NCBI RefSeq assembly: GCF_000187245.1
Contig: NC_027863.1
Location: 866,735-930,734 of the forward strand
Direction: 5' to 3'
Length of the DNA: 64,000 nucleotides
DNA from: Ogataea parapolymorpha DL-1
Taxonomy: Eukaryota; Ascomycota; Pichiomycetes; Pichiales; Pichiaceae
Below are positions 55,615 to 64,000 of this stretch, in pieces. The notes under the pieces are model-generated. The model had not been told where the DNA came from. It saw nothing but the letters and a program-made list of their open reading frames with translations, and did no database searches. Position 1 is the stretch's first letter, and each line of letters opens with the position of its first letter. Both the position numbers and the translations under genes were made by a program.

Positions 55615-58146
55615 ATGTCGACTATATTTGGAGCACGTGTCAAGAACGTTCTTTCTGCTGATACGCTTGTGCTGGTTCCTTTGAAGGGGCCCAGTACAGA
55701 GCGAATTTTGACTCTGGGCTACGTGCAGGCTCCACGGCTAAATTCCGGCGAGAAGTACGCTTTTGAGGCCAGAGAGCTTCTGAGAACGCTCTTGGTCGGC
55801 AAGGAGATCAAGTTCTGGATACTCTACAAGAGCCAGTCAGAGAAAGAATTTGGAGACGTGTCGACGCCGCTCTTCCCTTCCTTGATTTCGTATCTCTTGG
55901 AGAAAGGTGCCGTAAAGCTCAGATCCGGAATATTCGACGACGAAGCTCTGCTTGATTTGCAGAAAATCGAGGCCAAGGCCCGCGACAAGGGTGTTGGCAT
56001 GTGGGCTAAGAACTTGGGTGCCATTGAGACGGCCAATGAGCTGACACCAAGTCAAAAAGAAAAGTCAAAGACCACACCGCTCGACGCCATAGTGGAGAGA
56101 GTGATCAGTGGAGATCGTTTGATGGTGAGAGCACTGGTTTCCAAAAACAAGCATGCTGTGTTTCCTGTGCTGATTGCTGGAATTAAGGCTCCGAGAACGG
56201 CCTCTGCAGAGCAAGAGGCAGAGCCATTTGGCGAGCAGGCCAAGAGCTACGTGGAGACCCGGTTGCTGGCCAGAAACGTCAAAATCAGTGTTGTTGGCGA
56301 GTCGTCCAGCGGGATCGCGGTTGCACAGGTGATGCATCCGGCAGGGAAAATAAATTCCAAGCTACTGGAGGAAGGACTGGCCGAGGTGGCTGACTGGCAG
56401 TCCGTTCTGCTGGGAGCCAGCGGGATGGCAGATTTGCGCAAGAGTGAGCGTATTGGTAGAGGCCAGAAGAAAAACTTATGGCACAACGAGGAAGGTTCGA
56501 CAGAATCCACTGAGAAGAGCTTCAACGGAACAATTGCAAGAGTGATTTCAGCCGACACGTTGGTGGTCCGTTTGAAAAATGACACTGAAATCACTGTTCA
56601 GCTCGCATCTCTCAGAGGGCCAAGACAATCTGACCCGGAAACTGCACCATTTGTTGCCGCTGCGAGAGAATTTGTTCGCTCCAAGGCCATTGGCAAGCAA
56701 GTCAGGGTCGTGGTCGAGTCGATTAGACCAAAGACAGAACAGCTTGACGAGCGTTCTCTGGTGAGTATTTTCTTGAACGATGGAACAAACCTTTCGGATC
56801 TCATTGTCTCCAATGGCTATGCATCCGTTTTGAAGTTCAAATCGGAAAGCAAGCCAGACTACTGGGACTCGCTGATTGAAAGCGAGTTGCAGGCTACGAA
56901 GCTAAAGAAAGGAATTCACGGCAAAATCCCAGATCCAGAGAGAATCGTGGACGCCTCGGAATCTGCTGCAAGAGCAAGACCATATCTTTTCTCCTTCCAA
57001 AACAGAACGAAGATCCCGGGTATTGTCGAGCACATCACAGCTTCCAACAGGTTCAAGATTTCCATGCCTCGTGAGGGTCTCAGATTGACCTTTGTACTAG
57101 GAGGGCTGGCAAACCCAAGAGGAGACGAAGAGATAGCTGAGAAGGCTTTGGCGTTCACAACTAAAAAAGCGTACCAGAGAGACGTCCATTTGGATATCTA
57201 CAACGTCGACAAATTTGGCGGTTTCATTGGCAACCTTTATTTCCCAGGATCCAGTGTTCCGTTCCAAATATCCCTGTTGCAACAAGGATTTGCCGAGTGC
57301 CACGAAAGATCGCTCGCACAGACCAAATATGAAAGGCAATTTTTGCAAGCAGAAGAGGAAGCAAGAGAGAAAAAGCTGGGTGTGTGGGCCGCATACCAGC
57401 CTGAGGAGGCACCGGTCCAGCAGATGTCAAAGCTCAGTATTGACAGAAAATACTACGACGTGGTGGTCACCGACGTTTCAGAGACGATAGCTCTCCAAAT
57501 TCTCAACGACGAGCAGAAAAAGCTATCTCCATTCATGAAACAAATGCATGCCTCCTCGTCGGGCTTCAAGCCGCTAGGTAAACCGCCAAAGGCTGGAGCA
57601 CTTGTCGCTGCCAAGTTTTCAGAAAATGGAAAGTTCTATCGTGCGCTGGTGGTTGCTGTTGACCGCCAACTGAACAAGTACAAAGTCCGCCATGTGGACT
57701 ATGGGAACAGCGAGAGCGTTCCGCTGTCTGACTTGCGCGAACTGCCTGCCAATTTCGGAACCTCTGTGTTAAAGCCCCAGGCTCACGTGGCTCAATTCTC
57801 GCTGGTCAAGCTTCCGCCAGCTCAGCCTATCGACTACTTGCAGGATGCGATTTATTTCCTTGAAGACCTGATTTTGGACAGACAGCTCGTTGCGTGCGAG
57901 ACTTTCCACAACCCAGAGCCAGGTGTCGAGATGGACGTGGAACTGTACGATCCAGAAACAATTTCCAAGGATCCAAAATGGACGATCAACAAAGAGCTGG
58001 TGTCCAATGGTCTCGGTATTGTTAAGAAGGACTTGAAAGAGTTCGAAAAGCTGCTTTCTGCCGAACAGCAGGCACTTCTGGAACTCGAACAGGAGGCCAA
58101 ACGTGCTCACAAGGGCTGCTGGGAACACGGCGACATTGAGGAGTAA
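55615..58146 (+). CDS. Tudor-SN (p100/SND1-type) staphylococcal nuclease-Tudor protein
   Basis: An 843-residue protein with four N-terminal SNase-like (TNase) domains. They start at about residues 2, 155, 305 and 455, each with the pattern V-x-SADTL/SGDRL and a closing K-GVGMWAK-type motif. A Tudor domain (about 655-720: GALVAAKFSENGKFYRA, then VDYGNSESVPLSDLREL) is inserted in a partial fifth SNase fold, which runs to the C terminus. This is the Tudor-SN architecture. Active-site Arg/Asp residues of true SNase appear eroded in most repeats. S. cerevisiae lacks this gene. Tudor-SN acts in RNA decay, splicing and stress granules. Many lysines suggest nucleic-acid contact. The symbol SND1 is avoided because yeast SND1 is a different gene. 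Confidence 0.92.
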   Translation: MSTIFGARVKNVLSADTLVLVPLKGPSTERILTLGYVQAPRLNSGEKYAFEARELLRTLLVGKEIKFWILYKSQSEKEFGDVSTPLFPSLISYLLEKGAVKLRSGIFDDEALLDLQKIEAKARDKGVGMWAKNLGAIETANELTPSQKEKSKTTPLDAIVERVISGDRLMVRALVSKNKHAVFPVLIAGIKAPRTASAEQEAEPFGEQAKSYVETRLLARNVKISVVGESSSGIAVAQVMHPAGKINSKLLEEGLAEVADWQSVLLGASGMADLRKSERIGRGQKKNLWHNEEGSTESTEKSFNGTIARVISADTLVVRLKNDTEITVQLASLRGPRQSDPETAPFVAAAREFVRSKAIGKQVRVVVESIRPKTEQLDERSLVSIFLNDGTNLSDLIVSNGYASVLKFKSESKPDYWDSLIESELQATKLKKGIHGKIPDPERIVDASESAARARPYLFSFQNRTKIPGIVEHITASNRFKISMPREGLRLTFVLGGLANPRGDEEIAEKALAFTTKKAYQRDVHLDIYNVDKFGGFIGNLYFPGSSVPFQISLLQQGFAECHERSLAQTKYERQFLQAEEEAREKKLGVWAAYQPEEAPVQQMSKLSIDRKYYDVVVTDVSETIALQILNDEQKKLSPFMKQMHASSSGFKPLGKPPKAGALVAAKFSENGKFYRALVVAVDRQLNKYKVRHVDYGNSESVPLSDLRELPANFGTSVLKPQAHVAQFSLVKLPPAQPIDYLQDAIYFLEDLILDRQLVACETFHNPEPGVEMDVELYDPETISKDPKWTINKELVSNGLGIVKKDLKEFEKLLSAEQQALLELEQEAKRAHKGCWEHGDIEE

Positions 58147-58193
58147 CGGGATGTAAAATAAATTTACGACGCTAAGGTCTTATATACAGGCAT

Positions 58194-61100
58194 CTATTTC
58201 TTGGATTTTTTCTTTGGCTTCTTAGGCTCGCCCTCGATGAACTTCATGATTTCGTCCACCGACTTATCAGCAAGCTCTGGGTTTGGCGAGACCGACTTGT
58301 TCTTTTTCGAAGGCAGCGGCGAGGCTTTTTTGGCTTTCTTAGCCATCTGGGCCTCCATTGCCTTGAGCTGCTTTCCTTGTTTCTGCATCACAGAAATGTA
58401 CTCCTTCAGCTGAGAGGTCCATTTTGACGCCTCGATACTGCTCCGGTCGTTAGGGCCAAGGTTGATTTTGAAAATGTTTGCTGCAATCTCAAGCTGCTCG
58501 CTAGCTGGAACAAACTGCTTCAACGTGACCAACGACTGGCCAAGTTGGAAACGCAGAAGACCTGACATTTGGCTTTGGTCTCCAACATACTTATCACTCA
58601 ACTCAACAGCCTTTTGGAACACTTTGGCAGCCTGGAGATGCAGTTGCACCTTTTGCAAGATAATAGCAATGGTCGACAACGCAGACACCACATTGATATG
58701 AGACTCTCCGTGGTAAGTCAGCCAGTACTTCAGGACTCTCATATGCAGCTTGATCGCATTCAGGTGCTCGCCGTTGGCCGACTCAACTAGTGCCAATCTG
58801 GTCAGTGCGAGAATCGAATCGTACGAGTCTATTCCCTTGGTTCTTTCCAGAATACGGAAAGACTTGCGAGCTAGCTCAGAAGCCTGCTGGCCCATCTTGA
58901 GGTCCACGCAGATTTGCCCTAGTTGTCCGTATCCCTTGGCTGTTTCTGGATGGATTGCTCCATAAACTTGCTCATAAACTTCAATGGCCTGGTTCAGCAG
59001 CTGAATTCCCTCAGGCTCGCCCTTAGTGACTTTCACACGGCCAGCCTCCCAAATGTCATCCACAGAGCTGGAGTAGTAAATTGAGTCCTTGACGATCGGC
59101 ACAACGGCCAGAACGTCATCGGCTGTGAACGTAGGAGACGTCCCGGTGAAATCGTAGGTTCTGTCTCTCCACTGAATGCCAAACTTGCGCGAAATCTCCT
59201 TGAACAAGTACAGAGAGTGCACAGGCCAACTTTCCGGAAGAGTGTAGCGGTATCTGATGAAAACCTCCCTTGCAACCTGCTCGCGAATTTGAGCTCTCGA
59301 CTGGTTTAAGATGTCCGGAGAGCCGTACATCTCGGCCAAAAGCGGATCAACTTCAATGTCACCGGCCATGCCAAGAACGCTGTTGAAGATGTGTGCAATA
59401 ACGTACGGAACCAGAGCAACCGGCACAGAGATACACGACCTTCTCAGGACGTGCTTCACTCCTCTAGCAATCATCTCCTGCACAGTCACAAAGAAAAGGG
59501 CATCCAAAACGTTCAAAACTGGTGTTGCATCGAGCTTGGACTGCTCGTTGTTCTCCGAATCACCCTCGTCTTTAGTCTCCTTTGGCTCTTCCTGTTTGAC
59601 CTTTTCTAATCTCTCTTCCTCCGCCTTCTTGTGGAATGCCTTTCTTTCCTCAATGTACTGAGCGAGTGCTCCCAAATATCTGAGGTTGATTCCTTGGCGA
59701 TGCAATATGGAGCTCAGATGGCCCCCATCAATTGGAGTGTACGCCTCGGAGGACTCCAGGTCTTTCACCAATTCTGGAAGCAGGATCTCAGAGACAAACT
59801 TGGACACTTCTCTGACTCTCTCCTCGTCTTTCTTGAGCTCTGCAGCAAGTTCTGGTGTAGGTGCCTCCGTCAAGCAGAAAGCGTCTGGATTCAGAACAAA
59901 CGCAGAAGTATCCACAGCAATAGTGGCCTTTTCTTCTCCTTCCTTGGTCTCCTCGCCCAGTCTGTCGGTCTCTTGCTTCACAGCGAGGGAGACTTGTCTT
60001 CTCCACCATTCTTCCACAGCCTCGTGTCTAAGAACTGTCTCTCTGTGAGGATAAGAATCTTCCTTGCCTGTGTAGTGTTTGTCAATGAACTCGATGTCGA
60101 CAGGAGTTGTTCTGTACAGATCAATGATATAGTCGCGACCATCAGTTCCCCTCATGCCCTTGGTGTCCATGGACGTCACAACTTCCTTGATCTGGGAGCC
60201 ATCGAGATTCCATGCTTGGTGTGGCTTGAGGTGGAACACTTCAGCAATTTTCTTGAATTTCTCGCTCAGCTTCTCATCAGCATTCAGCTGGGTGTGTGCC
60301 TCGGAACTGCCATAGATCACTTTCGAAACAGGCTCATCCTCCGAAAGCGGTTCATCAAAAATACCGGGGACAGGGGTCTGACAAATCACCCTACGGCCGC
60401 AATAGTCAACAATTGTGGTGCATAGATGAGAAATTTCGCTGCTGTCCAGCCGGTTCAGACATCTGACTCCGTCCAAGTCCTTCACGGCAGCCACCCTGGC
60501 TGCTTCGTCTCCTCCTGAACGCTCAAAATCGCCTGCAGCATCCACACCAAGGGAATAGAAAATTCCGTTGCGCAGATACACATGTTGAGATGGCTCGTCA
60601 TTAGGGTTCATCGGAGTCACATCACCATGGACCACGGAAATCGCACCTTTGATGGCCTGGACGGTAAAGTCAAAGCCAGTCTTGTTCAATAGCCGCTCTC
60701 TAGCAATGATTTCCGGGAGACTCGAGCGTGGAAGCTCCTTGCTTCCTTGGTATTCCTCATTCCAGTCCTTGAAGAGATCAGCAGCATCAGAGCCACCAAC
60801 GATGTAGTTCTCCTCAATTCTTCCTAAATCCGGAAGTTGCAGAGAATAGTCCTTCACAAGCCATGGATTGCTTAGTAGGGCATTGGTAGGAAGAGAGTAA
60901 ACGTCCTGTATTTGCTCAGATAGGATCTTGGCGTTGATATCGAGCTGCTCCACAAATTTAGGAGACAGACCCTTCAACAAAGTAAGCAGAGAGTGGGCTC
61001 TTGACGGCCTTTGGTGCTTCCCGTTTGCCGAAGTCACTTTTCTCGGAGAGCTGTCGAACTTGGCAGCAGAAGAACTGTTCACAAAAAATCCGGTCACGTG

Positions 61101-61775
61101 AGCAGTGATCTGGAAACTCTCACCCTCGAGGGTCTGACATTGCAGATAAAGTAAGTCGCCTTTCAAGACACGTTGTGGAGAGGGTGGAGTCCACGCCGAC
61201 ACATGCAAAGAGCGCAAAGCAGGGGCTAATTTCAAGGGTTTCTGGGCAGGAATGGTGGATGGCTTGACGGAGAGCACGGATTCAACTGCATCAAAAATAC
61301 CGTTCTTGGCTGATTCGGAAAGCTCAGGCTGCTCCTTCTCTTCAGTCTCGGTAGTTTCCGCCTTTGTAGAAACAGGACCAAGCTCTAAAGTTTTGTAGGT
61401 TGAAGCTCCAGCCGAAAGACCGCTGATGTCGTTTAATGTCCCATAAAATAGCGGGAGTTGCAACGAGGCGATCTCCCTCACCTTTTGAAGATGTTCTCTT
61501 GCCGACTTCTCGGTGTAGGGCATTTCTTTCAAAATCACTGTAGCCTCTGAATTCTCCGAGATATCCCCAATAAGAGTGTCCTCAACAAGTTTTTCACCTT
61601 CAAAGGTAGTTAAGACAAAAGAAGTGTGATGCTGGGTAGGAGAAATCAGTTTCAAAGTCTGACTGACATCCTGCACAGTGTCAGCGGGATTGACCTGAAA
61701 CACAAGTTGCCCGATTGGATCTGGCAACTTGACAGTCAGTTGCACAACCTCCAACTCCTGTCCTTCTTCTGACAT
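58194..61775 (-). CDS. CLU1: Clu1, CLU-family RNA-binding / mitochondrial distribution protein
   Basis: A 1193-residue protein. An N-terminal ubiquitin-like CLU-N domain (about 10-90) is followed by a GSKIP-like region. The CLU domain (about 330-590) contains GVDAAGDFERSGGDEAARVAAVKDLDG, YCGRRVICQTPVPGIF and LKPHQAWNLDGSQI. An eIF3p135-type helical region and TPR repeats (about 940-1100: AIEVYEQVYGAIHPETAKGY) follow, with a Lys-rich tail. Known role: binds mRNAs for mitochondrial proteins and was once listed as eIF3 p135/Tif31. It is convergent with the Tudor-SN gene, 47 bp apart. Confidence 0.95.
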   Translation of the reverse strand: MSEEGQELEVVQLTVKLPDPIGQLVFQVNPADTVQDVSQTLKLISPTQHHTSFVLTTFEGEKLVEDTLIGDISENSEATVILKEMPYTEKSAREHLQKVREIASLQLPLFYGTLNDISGLSAGASTYKTLELGPVSTKAETTETEEKEQPELSESAKNGIFDAVESVLSVKPSTIPAQKPLKLAPALRSLHVSAWTPPSPQRVLKGDLLYLQCQTLEGESFQITAHVTGFFVNSSSAAKFDSSPRKVTSANGKHQRPSRAHSLLTLLKGLSPKFVEQLDINAKILSEQIQDVYSLPTNALLSNPWLVKDYSLQLPDLGRIEENYIVGGSDAADLFKDWNEEYQGSKELPRSSLPEIIARERLLNKTGFDFTVQAIKGAISVVHGDVTPMNPNDEPSQHVYLRNGIFYSLGVDAAGDFERSGGDEAARVAAVKDLDGVRCLNRLDSSEISHLCTTIVDYCGRRVICQTPVPGIFDEPLSEDEPVSKVIYGSSEAHTQLNADEKLSEKFKKIAEVFHLKPHQAWNLDGSQIKEVVTSMDTKGMRGTDGRDYIIDLYRTTPVDIEFIDKHYTGKEDSYPHRETVLRHEAVEEWWRRQVSLAVKQETDRLGEETKEGEEKATIAVDTSAFVLNPDAFCLTEAPTPELAAELKKDEERVREVSKFVSEILLPELVKDLESSEAYTPIDGGHLSSILHRQGINLRYLGALAQYIEERKAFHKKAEEERLEKVKQEEPKETKDEGDSENNEQSKLDATPVLNVLDALFFVTVQEMIARGVKHVLRRSCISVPVALVPYVIAHIFNSVLGMAGDIEVDPLLAEMYGSPDILNQSRAQIREQVAREVFIRYRYTLPESWPVHSLYLFKEISRKFGIQWRDRTYDFTGTSPTFTADDVLAVVPIVKDSIYYSSSVDDIWEAGRVKVTKGEPEGIQLLNQAIEVYEQVYGAIHPETAKGYGQLGQICVDLKMGQQASELARKSFRILERTKGIDSYDSILALTRLALVESANGEHLNAIKLHMRVLKYWLTYHGESHINVVSALSTIAIILQKVQLHLQAAKVFQKAVELSDKYVGDQSQMSGLLRFQLGQSLVTLKQFVPASEQLEIAANIFKINLGPNDRSSIEASKWTSQLKEYISVMQKQGKQLKAMEAQMAKKAKKASPLPSKKNKSVSPNPELADKSVDEIMKFIEGEPKKPKKKSKK

Positions 61776-61926
61776 TTGAAATATCTATAATTTTTCGATT
61801 TTTCAACTTTTTGTCGGTTCCCGACGTGGGGGACGGAGCTGGATTACGTAAGCCCGACGAAAAACATTACCAGAAGATAAAAGTTCATTATTGAATCTAA
61901 TTACAATATACATGCTAGCGATCAAT

Positions 61927-63789
61927 TCAATCGACCTTGATTTGGCTGTAGATGCTCAACACAAACACCATGACGCCAATGAATCCAACAGCACCGCACA
62001 AAAGTCCAATTCCTAAGGAAATCACAAGAGAGTAACCAACGTAGAGAATCACAGAGGTGAAACCGCCAAGTCTGAACTTTGACAGTATTAGGGCATGCAA
62101 GAACACGTAAACGGAAATACCGCCACCAACGAAGAATGATCTCCATTGCCATTTGTAGTTCTCGTTGCACAAAGTGTAATAGATAAGCAACAAGGTGACC
62201 AAGAGTGTTGTGATCAGCATCAGAATGAAACAAAAGAAGAGGAACCCAAACATGTAGTAGATTCTGTTGAACCAGAGAGAGTTGTAAATGAAGTACATCT
62301 CAATGGCAATGGCTCCGAAGGGGAAGATGCCTGCGATCAAGGCCATGTTGGACGTCTTCAAGTACCAGGCCTGTTTTGGAATCTGCCTTGGGATTTGATT
62401 AACTTTGACAGGCACCTTGATAGCTGGCCGTCTAAATCCGAGGAGAGAGCCAAAGCACGACAGTGGAACGCTGATAGCAAACCAAATCAGAACGATAACA
62501 AACATGGTACCAATCGGCACTGCTCCCGAAGAGTGTGCAAAAATTAAGAAGAAATTGAAAAAGATGAACAGTCCAAAAAGAGCTCCAGGGACCAGCAGTG
62601 GAGACAGGATCATGTTAGTTTTCCAGTCTTCACCTTGGAAAAATTTGTAGATGTATGCAGACGTGAAGGATCCAACAGAGCCGAAAACTGCATACAACAC
62701 AAACATCAGAGTAGCCAAAGAACCCCTATTGGAAGGAGAAAGAAGTCCAAGAAGAGCGAATCCGCAGGTGCTGACAGCCATCAAAAGGAATTGGACACCA
62801 GAACCGACCAGAACCGACAACAACATAGGGTTCTTTGGTGGCCTGAAAACGTCTCCGTAGACCAACTTCCAGCCCATCTCGTCAATCATATCGTCGTCAA
62901 GATTGATTTCATTGTATTTTTGAATATCATTTCTCAATGTTCTGATTAAAATATGAGACATGATGATAGAGAGGAAAATGACGATAAGAGAGAAATTGAC
63001 CAAGGAGAACCATTGGATCTTTGGGTCGTACACGTGCAAATACTTGTCCCATCTTGTGGCCCAGACGGTTGGTGATTCAATGAAGTAGACGGAATAGGTG
63101 AACGTGACGCCTGTGTCGGCCTCCTGGCTCAACGTGACAGGAACAGGCGTTTCAGGATCACAAGTCACGTCGGCGGTTTGCGTGAGCGACTTAGGATCAA
63201 CAATGACACCAACGACTCTGTACTCATCCTCTTTTCTTTTGTGGTACTCGATATAAATATCATAGTGATTGTACAGATGAGCAACATTTTCGTCGTCGAC
63301 ATATCCAATATGGAATCCCGAATTGTAAAACGTAGTGCCTGTTTGCTCATCAAGCATTTGTCTGGCTGCCGGCAGCCCATCAATAAGCCAGTTGTGCTTG
63401 AACCCTGCGCGTATATTTCTGTTGACAAACACCGCGTCCGACTTTGAGTAAGTTTCTGAGCAGAGATTTTGGCACGTTTTATTTTCGAGCATGTTCAGCT
63501 CGAACGGCGAACTGAAGATTCTATCACCAAAGATGACAGATCCTAGAGACTCGCTTTGTTTTTCGGGCCCATCCGCCGGTTTGCAGAAATGGAATCTTGG
63601 GAAATAGTAATCGTAGGAATAAAGATAAGTTTTTGCCGAACTATCCTCCTGGTTGATAGAGGGAGTGATATGATTCACCAAAAGCGGAACCTTGTCACCG
63701 GCCTTATATGGAGTTGGTGCCACTCCCGGTAAGTAGAAGGCATTGGCATACTCAAGACAAAGAGCCAATACAAGGAACAGACCCTTCAT
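61927..63789 (-). CDS. EMP70: Emp70/TM9SF nonaspanin
   Basis: A 620-residue transmembrane-9 superfamily member. Residues 1-17 are a signal peptide (MKGLFLVLALCLEYANA), followed by FYLPGVAPTPYKAGDKVPLLVN, typical of the family. The lumenal domain includes YDYYFPRFHFC and NHYDIYIEYH, and ends in nine TM segments from about residue 265. Motifs are GDVFRPP, FRRPAIKVPVKVNQIPRQIP and, at the C terminus, the KVD (KxD/E) COPI/Golgi-retention signal. S. cerevisiae has three paralogues (Emp70, Tmn2, Tmn3), so the exact assignment is open. The protein acts in endosome-to-Golgi sorting and metal homeostasis. Confidence 0.88.
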   Translation of the reverse strand: MKGLFLVLALCLEYANAFYLPGVAPTPYKAGDKVPLLVNHITPSINQEDSSAKTYLYSYDYYFPRFHFCKPADGPEKQSESLGSVIFGDRIFSSPFELNMLENKTCQNLCSETYSKSDAVFVNRNIRAGFKHNWLIDGLPAARQMLDEQTGTTFYNSGFHIGYVDDENVAHLYNHYDIYIEYHKRKEDEYRVVGVIVDPKSLTQTADVTCDPETPVPVTLSQEADTGVTFTYSVYFIESPTVWATRWDKYLHVYDPKIQWFSLVNFSLIVIFLSIIMSHILIRTLRNDIQKYNEINLDDDMIDEMGWKLVYGDVFRPPKNPMLLSVLVGSGVQFLLMAVSTCGFALLGLLSPSNRGSLATLMFVLYAVFGSVGSFTSAYIYKFFQGEDWKTNMILSPLLVPGALFGLFIFFNFFLIFAHSSGAVPIGTMFVIVLIWFAISVPLSCFGSLLGFRRPAIKVPVKVNQIPRQIPKQAWYLKTSNMALIAGIFPFGAIAIEMYFIYNSLWFNRIYYMFGFLFFCFILMLITTLLVTLLLIYYTLCNENYKWQWRSFFVGGGISVYVFLHALILSKFRLGGFTSVILYVGYSLVISLGIGLLCGAVGFIGVMVFVLSIYSQIKVD

Positions 63790-64000
63790 GTTTAGACAAA
63801 ATAATTATATTTTTCGTTACGTGGTTTGTAGTGTAGTGGATTGATTTAACCGTGATGCAAAATGGCAGAAAATCTTGCGGAATGCGGAAACTGATCGCAC
63901 GAAGTGATTGACTATCAGAATTGCGAATAGTCTGTTTGTGTAATCAGCCCACTGTGACTGCGCTGTTGTAGAAGAAGTTTGCGTGGGGATGTATGACCGT
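63790..64000. promoter_or_regulatory. Upstream region of the EMP70-type gene (window edge)
   Basis: The last 211 bp hold the promoter of the minus-strand nonaspanin gene. An AT-rich AATAATTATATTTTTC stretch lies next to its start. No other ORF or RNA gene is recognisable before the window ends. Confidence 0.4.

Noticed and set aside
59631..60425. A 264-codon open frame antisense to CLU1
   Set aside because: It is fully inside a conserved gene on the other strand and its product is hydrophobic and Leu/Phe-rich without a domain, as expected of a shadow frame.

Overview
The window is a gene-dense stretch of a budding-yeast (Saccharomycotina) nuclear chromosome. It holds 37 protein-coding genes, nearly all intronless, one initiator tRNA gene, short intergenic gaps, and no transposon, LTR, rDNA or CRISPR. 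CTG must be read as leucine, because invariant leucines such as those around the FDGILGLAY motif of proteinase A are encoded by CTG. This excludes the CUG-Ser and CUG-Ala yeasts. The gene set includes Tudor-SN, a DYRK2/Pom1-class kinase and an LRR/zinc protein, which S. cerevisiae lacks. Together with the base composition this points to the methylotrophic Ogataea/Hansenula group. That assignment is an inference, not something read directly.

Layout. 1-4.3 kb: 3' part of TRM732 (cut by the window edge) convergent with GGC1. 4.6-6.6 kb: CHS7 convergent with a spliced ERV41. 6.6-11.7 kb: ITT1, a Pex24/28/29-type peroxin carrying a frameshift, and a DYRK kinase. 11.8-16.3 kb: an orphan ORF, COA6, EFL1, EAF6. 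16.3-24.5 kb: ARP7, HTS1, a PDK1-type kinase, PNP1, GAL83. 24.7-30.7 kb: KIP3, a tiny mitochondrial-type ORF, IDP1, DIP5. 31-43 kb: RRN7/TGS1 (divergent), a PQ-loop transporter, PEP4, RAD53/PUS7 (divergent), an RRM-like protein, a LETM1-like protein. 43.5-49.4 kb: SAT4-type kinase, PAC1, an LRR/zinc protein, an orphan ORF. 49.6-64 kb: tRNA-iMet, RAX2, TRS85, Tudor-SN, CLU1, an EMP70-family protein.

Most genes are single-copy housekeeping genes with no operon-like functional grouping. Convergent neighbours end only 8-60 bp apart in seven of eight cases. Recurring themes are secretory traffic (CHS7, ERV41, TRS85, EMP70), RNA and ribosome biogenesis (TRM732, EFL1, RRN7, TGS1, PUS7, HTS1) and protein kinases (DYRK, Pkh, Rad53, Sat4). 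ACGCGT (MCB) elements sit in front of KIP3, RAD53 and PAC1, consistent with G1/S control of these cell-cycle genes.

Points needing care in the gene models: ERV41 has a very short 5' intron; the peroxin is frameshifted at a T6 run; HTS1 has two in-frame starts for mitochondrial and cytosolic forms; the 5' end of RAX2 is uncertain and may include an upstream signal-peptide exon.
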